Part shown: positions 26,826-35,092 of the stretch, piece by piece
Position numbering within the stretch: position 1 is the stretch's first letter
Layout: each line of letters opens with the position of its first letter
From: Aquibium oceanicum
Lineage (GTDB): Bacteria; Pseudomonadota; Alphaproteobacteria; Rhizobiales; Rhizobiaceae
Direction of reading: 5' to 3'
Length of the DNA stretch: 64,000 nucleotides
NCBI RefSeq assembly: GCF_001889605.1
Contig: NZ_CP018171.1
Coordinates: forward strand, 3,618,501 to 3,682,500
Position numbers and translations under genes: made by a program
Notes under the pieces: model-generated
The model's database searches: none
Told to the model about the DNA's origin: nothing
The model's input: the letters and a program-made list of their open reading frames with translations, nothing else

Positions 26826-27134
26826 ATGGCGCAGATGTTTGTGATGTACCGCACGCCGGCAGACCGGGCGGAATTCGACCGGTATTATTTCGGAACCCAC
26901 GTGCCGATCGCCAAGAAGATCCCCGGCCTGCGGCGCTACGAGGTCAGCGACGGCAGGATCGGCACGCCGGGCGGCGTGTCGGACTACCACCTGATCGCGA
27001 CGCTCACCTTCGACAGCCGCGCTGACATCGAGAAGGGACTGGAATCGGATGAGGGCAAAGCCGCCGCCGCCGACCTCGCCAATTTCGCCGGCGCGGGCGT
27101 GGAACTGTTCTTCTGCGATACGAAAGAGGTGTAG
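26826..27134 (+). CDS. EthD-domain protein
   Basis: This 102-residue dimeric alpha-beta barrel protein of the EthD family begins MAQMFVMYRTPADRAEFDRYY with the typical HVPIAKKIPGLRRYEV helix-strand turn. The ATG is preceded by GAAGGAGGACAGTC, a very strong ribosome site. Members accompany oxidative degradation pathways or act as small ligand-binding proteins. No pathway partner is adjacent here, so the role is open. Confidence 0.88.
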   Translation: MAQMFVMYRTPADRAEFDRYYFGTHVPIAKKIPGLRRYEVSDGRIGTPGGVSDYHLIATLTFDSRADIEKGLESDEGKAAAADLANFAGAGVELFFCDTKEV

Positions 27135-27190
27135 GGGCGTACAGCAATTGCGGCGGCGCGGCGGCGGCCCTGCCCTCGACCATCGCGCGG

Positions 27191-27248
27191 CCCCCCATCC
27201 GCCCCTTTGGGGCACCTTCTCCCCGTGAACGGGGAGAAGGAGGCAAGG
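27191..27248. repeat. Rhizobial-type intergenic palindromic repeat (double hairpin)
   Basis: Two hairpins lie side by side: GCCCC-TTT-GGGGC at 27201-27213, and a perfect 12-bp stem at 27215-27240 with arms CCTTCTCCCCGT and ACGGGGAGAAGG and a 2-nt loop. This layout matches the abundant intergenic repeats of Mesorhizobium and relatives. It sits 66 bp after the EthD gene and could also end its transcript. Confidence 0.7.
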
Positions 27249-27347
27249 CGTGCGATGGGCGCCCCATCCGCCAGCGCCATCAGATACCTCAGGCGGCCAG
27301 GATCGATCGTCCGCCGCGCGATAGCGGCAGTCCTGCCGCCTCCCCCT

Positions 27348-27542
27348 CCTTCGTCATCCTCGGCCGACCGGAGCGCAGCGCAGGGAGAGCCGAGGATCGA
27401 TGCCCGAGCGGTGGCGACGCGCAAGGTGGCGGAAGACGGGGGCGATTCTACACCGCCTCACGCTGCCGAAATTAACAGGCATAGATCCCAGGGTCGGCGC
27501 GATGCCGCTCCGCGGCTGCTCCGCCCTGGGATGACGAAGGTG
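27348..27542. repeat. Pair of inverted interspersed repeat units
   Basis: Two copies of a second palindromic element face each other. The first runs from CCTTCGTCATCC near 27348 with arms ATCCTCGGC (27356-27364) and GCCGAGGAT (27389-27397). The second has arms ATCCCAGGG (27486-27494) and CCCTGGGAT (27525-27533) and ends in the reverse complement of the same CCTTCGTCATCC edge. The whole 457-bp gap 27135-27591 contains only these repeats and no gene I can support. Confidence 0.65.
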
Positions 27543-27591
27543 GGGCGCCAACCGTGCGCCGCCTCCCTCCGCTTCGTTGCGTTCGTAGCAC

Positions 27592-28905
27592 CTACTCCGC
27601 CGCCACCCGCGTCGCCGGATTGTTCGGGTGCGTGGTCCAGTTGGCGTAGGTCGGCTTCACCACCTCGCCGGTGCGCTGGTCGAGCGCGCCGGCCGCTAGC
27701 GGCTGCATGGTGATGCAGTTCTCGACCGGGCAGACGTTGACGCAGAGATTGCAGCCGACGCACTCGTCGTCCATCACCTCGAAGTGGCGCTTGCCGTCGA
27801 CCATCGCGGTGATCGCCTGGTGCGAGGTGTCCTCGCAGGCGATGTGGCAGCGGCCGCACTTGATGCACAGGTCCTGGTCGATGCGCGCCTTGGTGACGTA
27901 GTTGAGGTTCAAGTACTGCCAGTCGGTGACGTTGGGCGTGGCGCGGCCAACGAAGTCGGAAAGCGTCCGGTGGCCCTTTTCGTCCATCCAGTTCTCCAGC
28001 CCCGCGATCATCTCCTGGACGATCTTGAAGCCGTAGGTCATGGCCGCCGTGCAGACCTGCGCGTTGCCGGCGCCGAGCGCCATGAACTCGGCCGCGTCGC
28101 GCCAGGTGGTGATGCCGCCGATGGCCGAGATCGGCAGGCCGGCGGTCTCGGGATCGCGCGCGATCTCGGCCACCATGTTCATGGCGATCGGCTTCACCGC
28201 CGGGCCGCAATAGCCGCCATGCGTGCCCTTGCCGTCGATCATCGGCTCGGGCGAAAAAGTGTCGAGATTGACGCCGGTGATCGAGTTGATGGTGTTGATG
28301 AGCGACACCGCGTCCGTTCCGCCGGCGTGGGCCGCGCGCGCCGGCTTGCGGATGTCGGAGATGTTGGGGGTGAGCTTGGTGATCACCGGCATGCGGGTGT
28401 TGGCCTTGCACCAGCGCACGACCATCTCGACATATTCGGGCACCTGACCGACCGCCGAGCCCATGCCGCGCTCGCTCATCCCGTGCGGGCAGCCGAAATT
28501 GAGCTCGATGCCGTCTGCCTCGGTCTCCTCGACCAGCGGGAGGATGGCCTTCCACGCCTCCTCCACGCAGGGCACCATGAGCGAGACGACCAGCGCCCGG
28601 TCCGGCCAGTTCTTCTTCACCTGCTTGATTTCGCGGAGGTTCACGTAGAGGTCGCGGTCGGTGATGAGCTCGATGTTGTTGAGGCCGAGCAGCCGCCGGT
28701 CCGCGCCCCAGATCGCGCCGTAGCGCGGTCCGTTGACGTTGACCACCGGCGGCCCCTCCTCGCCCAGCGTCTTCCAGACCACGCCGCCCCAGCCCGCCTT
28801 GAAGGCGCGCTCGACGTTGTAGGCCTTGTCGGTCGGCGGCGCGGATGCCAGCCAGAAGGGATTGGGCGACTTGATGCCGACGAAGTTGCTGGAAAGGTCT
28901 GCCAT
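27592..28905 (-). CDS. preA: NAD(P)-dependent dihydropyrimidine dehydrogenase, subunit PreA
   Basis: This 437-residue FMN subunit reduces uracil and thymine to the 5,6-dihydro forms, the first step of the reductive pathway. The TIM-barrel part holds ELNFGCPHGMSERGMGSAVGQ, including the active-site Cys loop, and IGGITTWRDAAEF near the FMN phosphate. The C-terminal ferredoxin domain has two 4Fe-4S clusters, CIKCGRCHIAC and CVGCNLCVNVCPVENC. It starts at the ATG at 28905, 3 bp after the preT stop. The products feed HydA, encoded 8 kb away in the RutR-linked operon. Confidence 0.95.
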   Translation of the reverse strand: MADLSSNFVGIKSPNPFWLASAPPTDKAYNVERAFKAGWGGVVWKTLGEEGPPVVNVNGPRYGAIWGADRRLLGLNNIELITDRDLYVNLREIKQVKKNWPDRALVVSLMVPCVEEAWKAILPLVEETEADGIELNFGCPHGMSERGMGSAVGQVPEYVEMVVRWCKANTRMPVITKLTPNISDIRKPARAAHAGGTDAVSLINTINSITGVNLDTFSPEPMIDGKGTHGGYCGPAVKPIAMNMVAEIARDPETAGLPISAIGGITTWRDAAEFMALGAGNAQVCTAAMTYGFKIVQEMIAGLENWMDEKGHRTLSDFVGRATPNVTDWQYLNLNYVTKARIDQDLCIKCGRCHIACEDTSHQAITAMVDGKRHFEVMDDECVGCNLCVNVCPVENCITMQPLAAGALDQRTGEVVKPTYANWTTHPNNPATRVAAE

Positions 28906-28908
28906 GGC

Positions 28909-30276
28909 TCATGCTCTCCCATTAGAGGTGAGTGTCCGATGCATGCTCTCCGCCGCATCCCTGCCCGCGGCGACGGCCGCCACCGTCAGATCCTCACGAG
29001 CATCCGCCACGCAGTCGCCGCCGGCCCAGACCTTGGCCATCGAGGTGCGGCCTTCCGCGTCGACCTTGATGCGGCCGCGCTCCAGCGCGATGGAATTGCC
29101 GCTGCCGTTGAGGGGTGCTGCGTCGAACGACTGGCCGATCGCCTTGAACACCTGGTCGGCCGCCAGCGTGATCGTTTCGCCGGTGCCGGCCAGCTTTCCG
29201 TCCTTGATCGCGGTGTATTCGAGCTCGATGCCCACCGTGCTGCCATTGACGCCGACGATGCGCTTGGGCTGCATCCAGTGCCGGATGGTGACGCCGTTGG
29301 CCGCGGCGAGGTCCTGCTCGTAGACCGACGCGTTCATGTTTTCCTTGCCGCGACGATAGCAGATGGTCACCTCTTCCGCACCGAGCAGACGCGCCTGCAC
29401 GGCGGCGTCGATCGCCGTCATGCCGCCGCCCAGAACCACCACCCTTCGCCCCACCGGCAAATCCGCAAGGTCGCTCGCCTGGCGCAGCTCGGCGATGAAG
29501 TCGACGGCGTCGCGCACGCCCTCCGCCTCCTCGCCCTCTCCGCCGAGCGCGTTCACGCCGGCAAGTCCCATGCCGAGGAACACCGCGTCGTAGCTGGCGG
29601 TGAGTTCAGCCAGCGAGAAATCGCGCCCCAGCGCCTTGCCGTTCTCGACAGTGATGCCGCCGACCGAAAGAATGTAGTCGACCTCGGCCTGGGCGAAACC
29701 ATCGACCGTCTTGTAGCTCGCGATGCCGTACTCGTTGAGGCCGCCCGATTTCGGCTTGGCCTCCAGGACCGTGACGTCGTGCCCCTTCACGGCCAGCCGG
29801 TGCGCGCAGGCGAGCCCGGCCGGGCCGGCACCGACGACCGCGACCTTCTTGCCCGTCGGCGCGGCGCGCGGGAAGAACTGCTTGTCCTGCGCCATCGCAG
29901 TGTCGGTCGCGTAGCGCTGCAGCATGCCGATCTTCACCGGCTTGCCTTCCGCGATTTCGCGCACACACACCTCTTCGCACAGCGTCTCGGTCGGGCAGAC
30001 GCGGGCGCACATGCCACCGAAGATGTTCTGTTCGAAAATCGTCTTGGCGGCGCCCAGCGGATTGCCGGTCGCGATCTCGCGGATGAACAGCGGAATGTCG
30101 ATCGCGGTCGGACACGCCTGCATGCAGGGAGCGTCGTAGCAGAAGTAGCAGCGGTCGGACTCGACCAGAGCCTCGTGCCGATCGAAGGGCGGATGGAGAT
30201 CGGAGAAGTTGTCCGCATACTGCCCGGACGGGAGCCTGCCCGGGACGATCCCTTCCTTGAAAAGACCTTCAGTCAT
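28909..30276 (-). CDS. preT: NAD(P)-dependent dihydropyrimidine dehydrogenase, subunit PreT
   Basis: This 455-residue GltD-like electron-transfer subunit passes electrons from NAD(P)H through FAD and Fe-S clusters to PreA. N-terminal cluster-binding cysteines occur in CYFCYDAPCMQACPTAIDIP and GGMCARVCPTETLCEEVC. The FAD-binding motif VVGAGPAGLACAHRLA and the NAD(P)-binding motif VVLGGGMTAIDAA follow in order. It begins at the ATG at 30276 and forms a two-gene operon with preA. The promoter at 30312-30340 carries a RutR-like box. Confidence 0.95.
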   Translation of the reverse strand: MTEGLFKEGIVPGRLPSGQYADNFSDLHPPFDRHEALVESDRCYFCYDAPCMQACPTAIDIPLFIREIATGNPLGAAKTIFEQNIFGGMCARVCPTETLCEEVCVREIAEGKPVKIGMLQRYATDTAMAQDKQFFPRAAPTGKKVAVVGAGPAGLACAHRLAVKGHDVTVLEAKPKSGGLNEYGIASYKTVDGFAQAEVDYILSVGGITVENGKALGRDFSLAELTASYDAVFLGMGLAGVNALGGEGEEAEGVRDAVDFIAELRQASDLADLPVGRRVVVLGGGMTAIDAAVQARLLGAEEVTICYRRGKENMNASVYEQDLAAANGVTIRHWMQPKRIVGVNGSTVGIELEYTAIKDGKLAGTGETITLAADQVFKAIGQSFDAAPLNGSGNSIALERGRIKVDAEGRTSMAKVWAGGDCVADAREDLTVAAVAAGRDAAESMHRTLTSNGRA

Positions 30277-30311
30277 GCCTGTTCCCCGTTCTCGTTTGGA
30301 GGAACGCTAGC

Positions 30312-30340
30312 GTAGAATCCTTTTTTTATCAATTGGTCAA
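30312..30340 (-). promoter_or_regulatory. preTA promoter overlapped by a RutR-like operator
   Basis: On the minus strand TTGACC (30335-30340) and TTCTAC (30312-30317) form a -35/-10 pair with a 17-nt spacer. The first 16 bases, TTGACCAATTGATAAA (30325-30340), match the left half of the RutR consensus TTGACCANNTGGTCAA fully and the right half with two mismatches. A bound repressor would cover the -35 element. The gene start is about 30 nt beyond the predicted transcription start. Confidence 0.65.
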
Positions 30341-30466
30341 TTTTTCAGGACGAGCGCTAAGCCTTTATTATCATGAGTGTTCTTGTCATGTTAATCGCCG
30401 CGACCTTCACTGGAAGATCGCGGCGCACTCGTCTAAAGCTGCGGCACCTGAATTCGGGAGGTCGAA

Positions 30467-31117
30467 ATGTCCGGTCTGGTCCTTCACAACTATTTCCGCT
30501 CCTCGACGTCTTACCGCGTCCGCATCGCTCTGAAGATGAAGGGGCTGGATTACGACTACGTTGCCCATCACCTTCGCCATGGCGGGCAGCGTTCCGCGGA
30601 GTTCCTGGCCGTCAACCCACAGGGGCTGGTGCCGGCGCTGGTGCTGGAGGACGGCACGATGTTGTCGCAGTCGCTGGCGATCTGCGAGTATCTGGACGAG
30701 ATCCATCCCGAGCCGCCGCTCCTGCCGGCGGATCCGCTCGGCCGCGCGCGTGTGCGCATGGTCGGCCAGATGATCGGCTGCGACATCCATCCGGTGAACA
30801 ACCTGCGCATCCTCACCATGCTGCGCAGCCGCTTCGGCGCCGACGACGCGGCCGTCGCCGAATGGTTCAGGCACTGGGTGGACGAAACCTTCCAACCGCT
30901 TGAAGCGATTCTGGCTTCGGACGGAAAGGCCGGCCGCTTCTGCCACGGCGACAGCCCGACGCTGGCCGACCTCTGCATCGTCGCCCAGGTCGCCAACAAC
31001 GGCCGCTTCGGCGTCGACATGAGCCGCTACCCGACGATCGGCCGGATTTACGAGGCCTGCATGGAAATCCCGGCGTTCGCGGAGGCCGCACCGGGGAAAC
31101 AGCCGGACGCGGAGTGA
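30467..31117 (+). CDS. maiA: Maleylacetoacetate isomerase / zeta-class glutathione S-transferase
   Basis: This 216-residue GST-fold enzyme isomerises maleylacetoacetate to fumarylacetoacetate with glutathione in tyrosine or homogentisate breakdown. The zeta-class active-site motif SSTSYRVRIAL is at residues 12-22, NPQGLVPALVLEDG gives the GSH-binding cis-Pro, and QSLAICEYLDE follows. The length is standard. It starts at the ATG at 30467 with GGGAGG upstream. No hmgA or fahA is adjacent, so maleylpyruvate isomerase activity is also possible. Confidence 0.9.
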   Translation: MSGLVLHNYFRSSTSYRVRIALKMKGLDYDYVAHHLRHGGQRSAEFLAVNPQGLVPALVLEDGTMLSQSLAICEYLDEIHPEPPLLPADPLGRARVRMVGQMIGCDIHPVNNLRILTMLRSRFGADDAAVAEWFRHWVDETFQPLEAILASDGKAGRFCHGDSPTLADLCIVAQVANNGRFGVDMSRYPTIGRIYEACMEIPAFAEAAPGKQPDAE

Positions 31118-31172
31118 GGGATGTGCTGTTTGGGAGCTGATTCCTGCCGGCGCTGAGGGCGGCCAGCGCTGC

Positions 31173-31592
31173 TCAAGGCGCCTGCTGGATGTCGGTCAGA
31201 GCGAAATCGTTGCCTTTGAAAAGAAGCGGCACTGCCAATCGTCTGGCCATCGCATACGAAAAGCAATCGCCGAAGTTAAGTCGGGCCGGGTGACCGGTGC
31301 CCTTACCGAACGCCTGATACGCTTGCATTACCTCAAGTGCCAGGTCGTCGGGTACTCCGACGATCTTGATGCCCATTTCCCTGATGACATCCTGCACCTG
31401 GGCTGTCCCGAAGGAGTAATCCTTGCCGAAGATGCGACCGGTCGCGATTGCTGCCTCGACCTGGCTCACGACCGACGTCACCAACCCTTCGATTGCAGCG
31501 CAACGAAACGCGAGTGCTTCGCTGTCCGGCTCTGCAGCTGCGAGCGAGACGAGAACGGAACTGTCAACGTAGCTCAATCGCTCCCTTCCCAC
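31173..31592 (-). CDS. vapC: VapC-type PIN-domain ribonuclease toxin
   Basis: This 139-residue PIN-domain toxin has acidic residues at the family positions: Asp in SYVDSSVL, Glu in SQVEAAIA, Asp in NFGDCFSYAMA and Asp in GNDFALTDI, so it appears active. VapC toxins cleave tRNA or other RNAs when not bound by antitoxin. I give the GTG at 31592 as start, which overlaps vapB by 19 bp. A TTG further in (overlapping the vapB TGA as TTGA) would start the protein at LSYVDSS and is a good alternative. Confidence 0.88.
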   Translation of the reverse strand: MGRERLSYVDSSVLVSLAAAEPDSEALAFRCAAIEGLVTSVVSQVEAAIATGRIFGKDYSFGTAQVQDVIREMGIKIVGVPDDLALEVMQAYQAFGKGTGHPARLNFGDCFSYAMARRLAVPLLFKGNDFALTDIQQAP

Positions 31593-31837
31593 ATCTCGTC
31601 GCGGAAATCCTTCAGGTCGAACTTCGCGTCGGCGGGAATGCCGAGTTCTTTCCTGCGGGCACGGGCGCGTTCGAGAATTGGCTCGATCTTCTGCGCCAGC
31701 TTCGCGCCGTTGCTCTTTGTCGCCGCCTCAGCCTCCTCGACGGCCACCTTGACCGCGGTCGAGACGTCGAGTCCCCGACGCTCTGCGAACGCGCGCAGCA
31801 CGCGCGCGGTCTCTTCGTCCTGGATGTGGATGCCCAT
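31574..31837 (-). CDS. vapB: VapB-type antitoxin
   Basis: This 87-residue antitoxin has an N-terminal DNA-binding strand-helix (MGIHIQDEETARVLRAFAERRGLD). Its C-terminal half is like that of PSK/VapB transcription-factor-type antitoxins (ERARARRKELGIPADAKFDLKDFRDEMWEGSD), which insert into the PIN domain. I use the ATG at 31837 because GAGGTGG lies just upstream. It overlaps vapC, the normal order for this module. It probably represses its own promoter together with VapC. Confidence 0.88.
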   Translation of the reverse strand: MGIHIQDEETARVLRAFAERRGLDVSTAVKVAVEEAEAATKSNGAKLAQKIEPILERARARRKELGIPADAKFDLKDFRDEMWEGSD

Positions 31838-31945
31838 CGCGGCCACCTCGTGCAAAGCGCGGAATACCGCTCGATGTTACAGCATCGCGGCGCCACGGTA
31901 CATAATCATGCGGGCTGCGCGCGCAAACCGGTCGGCTAGAGTCGC

Positions 31946-33487
31946 TCACGGCTCACCCACCCCGATCTCTTCCTTCCGCCGCTCGACATACGCGTCGAGT
32001 TCCTCGCGCACCGCCGCGTCCATCGGCGGCTGGCTGTATTCCGCGAGCGCCTTCTTCCAGATGCCGGTGGCGCGCGCGGTCGCGTCGAGGCTGCCTGCTT
32101 CCTGCCAGGCTTCGAAATTCTGCCAGTTGGAGAGGATCGGCTGGTAGAAGGCGGTCGAATAGCGCTCCAGCGTGTGCGGATCGCCGAAGAAGTGGCCGCC
32201 GGTCGGCACGCGGGCGAGCGCGTCGAGCGCCAGTTCGCCCTCGTCCACCGCGATCGGCTTCAGGAAGGCGATCATGTGCTGGATCATCTCGACGTCCATG
32301 ACGAACTTCTCGAACGAGGCCGTCAGCCCTCCCTCCTGCCAGCCTGCGGCATGGTAGACGAGGTTGCCATGGCCGAGCACGGCGCCCCACAGCGCCATCA
32401 TCGTCTCCCATGCCCCCTGCGCATCCGCGGCGTTGGAGGCCGAACCCGGCGTCGTGCGGTAGGACAGGCGGTAGCGGCGCGCGAGCTGGCCCGAAGCGAT
32501 GTTGGCCTTGGTGTTCTCCGGCGTTCCGAAGGCCGGCGCGCCAGAGCGCATGTCGACATTGGAGGTGAAGGCGCCGTAGATTACCGGCGCGCCGGGCCGC
32601 ACGAGTTGCGTCAACACGATGCCGAACAGCGCCTCGGCGTTCTGTTGCGCCAGCGCGCCGGCAAGCGTCACCGGGCTCATGGCGCCCATCAGCGTGAAGG
32701 GCGTGACGCAGACCGCCTGCCCGTGCTCGCTCATCGTCATCATGCCCTCCGCCATCTCGCCGTCGAAGCGGCGCGGCGAGTTGACGGAGATGATGGTGGT
32801 AAGCGCGGGATCTTCAGCGAGTTGTTCGACCGTCAGCCCGCGGGCGATGGCCGCCATGCGGATGCCGTCGAGCGCCCTGCCCCGGCCAATGGCCGAGACG
32901 TGGAAACTCTTGTCGGTCAGCGTCAGGTTGGCATGGTAGGTGTCGAGGTGGCGGCTGTTGGCGGGCAGCTCGACCGGCGCGCAGACCTGGTTGCCGAGCA
33001 TGGTGATGCAGTCGAAATGCTGCGCCATGCTCACCAGCTCGCCATAGTCGCGCATGTTGCCGGCGCGGCGGCCGCGCTCCATGTCGTGCACGTTGGGCGG
33101 CCCGGCGACCAGCGTGAAGTTGATCCGGTCGCCGCCGATCTCCACCCGGTTCCGCGGATTGCGCGGCGTCAGCGCGAAGCGCTCCGGCGTCGTCTTCAGC
33201 GCCTCGGCCACGAGGCCGCGGTCGAGCCGGACCGTCTGGCTCGCCCGATCGACGCTGGCGCCCGCGCGCGCGAAGAGATCGAGCCCGCGCGGGCTCATCA
33301 GCTCGATGCCAAGATTTTCCAGGATATCGAGCGAAGCCTCGTGGATCGCCTCGACCTGGTCGTCCGACAGGAGGCGCATCGGCGGATACGGGTTGCGCAC
33401 GCTGCGTTGGCCGAGCCGCGGGATGCGGCTTTCGCCCCTGGCGGCTGATCGGTCCGCGGAGCGGCGTCGGCGAGGTTCGGCGGTCAT
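31946..33487 (-). CDS. MttB-family (trimethylamine methyltransferase-like) protein, non-pyrrolysine type
   Basis: This 513-residue protein of the MttB superfamily has a TIM-barrel methyltransferase fold. Conserved family blocks are visible: SPRGLDLFARAGASVD, AGPPNVHDMERGRRAGNMRDY, PFTLMGAMSPVTLAGALAQQNAEAL and GGHFFGDPHTLERY. The frame is uninterrupted, with no in-frame TAG, so it is a non-pyrrolysine member; characterised members of that group demethylate glycine betaine or related quaternary amines. No corrinoid protein gene is adjacent. Residues 1-30 are Arg-rich and may be poorly conserved. The substrate is unknown. Confidence 0.88.
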   Translation of the reverse strand: MTAEPRRRRSADRSAARGESRIPRLGQRSVRNPYPPMRLLSDDQVEAIHEASLDILENLGIELMSPRGLDLFARAGASVDRASQTVRLDRGLVAEALKTTPERFALTPRNPRNRVEIGGDRINFTLVAGPPNVHDMERGRRAGNMRDYGELVSMAQHFDCITMLGNQVCAPVELPANSRHLDTYHANLTLTDKSFHVSAIGRGRALDGIRMAAIARGLTVEQLAEDPALTTIISVNSPRRFDGEMAEGMMTMSEHGQAVCVTPFTLMGAMSPVTLAGALAQQNAEALFGIVLTQLVRPGAPVIYGAFTSNVDMRSGAPAFGTPENTKANIASGQLARRYRLSYRTTPGSASNAADAQGAWETMMALWGAVLGHGNLVYHAAGWQEGGLTASFEKFVMDVEMIQHMIAFLKPIAVDEGELALDALARVPTGGHFFGDPHTLERYSTAFYQPILSNWQNFEAWQEAGSLDATARATGIWKKALAEYSQPPMDAAVREELDAYVERRKEEIGVGEP

Positions 33488-33661
33488 GGCCCATGAAAGA
33501 CCGATCCGGCCGCCCCGACTATCGGAAAAACGGCGCGCGCAGCCGTTGCTGTCGTCTTCCGGATCAACAATATCAGGAAAGCGACATCGCGCGGCGCTTT
33601 CGCATCAAGACGTCCTCGGCGGTTAACGGCGCCCTCAAGACTCCCTTCAGCATTTCCCGCT

Positions 33662-34267
33662 ATGCGTGAGCCGATGTATGCGTCCGTTTTTAATCGAGTT
33701 GTAGCGATCGCACTGGTCGCCTCGCTGGTCGGCTGCGCGAGCGCGCCGCGACACATCAACGACGTCTGCGCGGTGTTCGACCAGCGCGACGGCTGGTTCA
33801 ACAACTGGCATCGCGAGGCCAGGAAAACCGAGCGCAAGTACGGCATTCCGGTGCCGGTGCTGATGGCGACGCTGCGCAAGGAATCCGGCTTCAAGCAGCA
33901 CGCCCGCCCGCCACGGACGAAGCTCTTCGGCTTCATCCCCTGGAAGCGGCAGTCGAGCGCCTATGGCTATTCGCAGGCGCTGGACGGTACCTGGTCGCAG
34001 TATCGCCGCGAGAGCGGCAACATCACCGCGCGCAGGTCCAGCTTCTCCGACGCGGTCGATTTCGTCGGCTGGTACCACTCCAAGACCGCCGACACGCTCG
34101 GCGTCTCGAAGAACGACGCCTACAATCTCTATCTCGCCTACTACTTCGGGTGGGGCGGCTACAAGAACGGCTCCTGGCGCAGCAATTCCGGCGTCCAGCG
34201 CTACGCCCGCGACACCGACAAGATGGCCCGCACCTACGCCGCCCAGATGCAGAAGTGCGGGTCGTAG
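33662..34267 (+). CDS. Lytic transglycosylase-like lipoprotein
   Basis: This 201-residue cell-wall enzyme starts with a lipoprotein signal (VVAIALVASLVGCAS, acylated Cys about residue 25). The SLT-like domain has the catalytic Glu in ATLRKESGFKQHA and the family segment SSAYGYSQALDGTW. It ends in a helical AYYFGWGGYKNGSW region. It would cleave peptidoglycan glycan strands with formation of anhydro-muramic ends at the outer membrane. A second ATG at 33674 is an equally possible start. Three further envelope-type genes follow on the same strand. Confidence 0.88.
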   Translation: MREPMYASVFNRVVAIALVASLVGCASAPRHINDVCAVFDQRDGWFNNWHREARKTERKYGIPVPVLMATLRKESGFKQHARPPRTKLFGFIPWKRQSSAYGYSQALDGTWSQYRRESGNITARRSSFSDAVDFVGWYHSKTADTLGVSKNDAYNLYLAYYFGWGGYKNGSWRSNSGVQRYARDTDKMARTYAAQMQKCGS

Positions 34268-34367
34268 CCGGCCGCGGGACAAGCGGATGTGATCGGCATC
34301 GGACGATTGGCGATACCCGACGGCCGCGGCTTCGGCTAGGCTGACCTTTACGAACGGAGATTGGGCG

Positions 34368-34541
34368 ATGCGGTTCTATGCGATCCTTCTGGCACTCGGC
34401 CTCGCGACCCCGCTGGCCGCGACCCTGGCGACCGGCGCGGTGGCTCAGGAATGCAGCGGCAGCGACTGTCCGCCGCCGGACAGTGGCGGTTCGGGTGGAT
34501 CCGGCTGCCACGGCACGAAGAGCGATCCGATCACCTCATAG
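34368..34541 (+). CDS. Small secreted Cys/Gly/Ser-rich peptide
   Basis: This 57-residue open frame runs from ATG 34368 to TAG 34541 behind an ACGGAGA ribosome site. The first 26 residues form a clear Sec signal peptide (MRFYAILLALGLATPLAATL and onward to AVAQ). The mature part is about 30 residues, ECSGSDCPPPDSGGSGGSGC, then HGTKSDPITS, with three cysteines and a Gly/Ser run. It is too short for common gene callers. I do not know the family. It lies between two peptidoglycan-related genes. Confidence 0.6.
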   Translation: MRFYAILLALGLATPLAATLATGAVAQECSGSDCPPPDSGGSGGSGCHGTKSDPITS

Positions 34542-34698
34542 TCGCGCCGGGCCGACAACCGGAAGTTTATCGCCGCACCCGGATGCAAGGAGCGGGATCG
34601 GTCAGTCGAACATCGCCGACCTTGCGCGGATCGCGTGATGCAGGAGGATCCTCCTTCGGGGACTTAATATCTCCTCAATTCCGCTTAGACCGAAAGAG

Positions 34699-35037
34699 AT
34701 GTTCCGCCGCCTTTTCATTGCACTCCTGGTCGTTGCGCTCATGCCCGCAAGCTTCTCCGCGGCCGCCCGTCCGATTGCGGCGGCACAGCCGCTGTCGGTC
34801 GAACGCTCGACGGTGTTGTCGGCGTTGGGAGAGAGTTACGCCGCGATGACCGTGGCCACCTGGAAGCGCTGCAAGCGTGGTCCTTCCGGATTTTCGTCCT
34901 GCGGGCCGGACATCGGCCTGCCAGTGGCTTCCTGCGCAAAAGACGGTCCGGCCTGCCCTCCCGTCTTCGACGATGCCGGCTGCCCGATGGCGGGCCTGAC
35001 GCCCTCCTGTCTTGTCGGTCCTCCCCGGCTCGGTTGA
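34699..35037 (+). CDS. Secreted cysteine-containing hypothetical protein
   Basis: This 112-residue protein has an N-terminal signal peptide (MFRRLFIALLVVALMPASFSAAA) and a mature part containing six cysteines, spaced through KRCKRGPSGFSSCGPD, ASCAKDGPACPP and DAGCPMAGLTPSC, a pattern that suggests disulfides in the periplasm. The ribosome site is weak (GAAAGAG). It precedes the L,D-transpeptidase gene by 55 bp on the same strand. No family is recognised. Confidence 0.6.
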   Translation: MFRRLFIALLVVALMPASFSAAARPIAAAQPLSVERSTVLSALGESYAAMTVATWKRCKRGPSGFSSCGPDIGLPVASCAKDGPACPPVFDDAGCPMAGLTPSCLVGPPRLG

Positions 35038-35092
35038 TCGCCCTCCGCGGTGCCTGGCGCCGAACACCGATCGACCAACAAGGAAACTACCG

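Noticed and set aside
27135-27591. CRISPR-like or origin-like function for the repeat-rich gap
   Set aside because: The repeats are few, of two unrelated kinds and palindromic, as in rhizobial interspersed repeats, with no spacers or DnaA-box cluster.
27784-30315. Plus-strand open frame over preA and preT
   Set aside because: It is a high-GC shadow; the minus strand encodes the Fe-S and flavin motifs of PreA and PreT.
31946-33487. Pyrrolysine-containing MttB
   Set aside because: The frame runs without an internal TAG, so no pyrrolysine codon is used.
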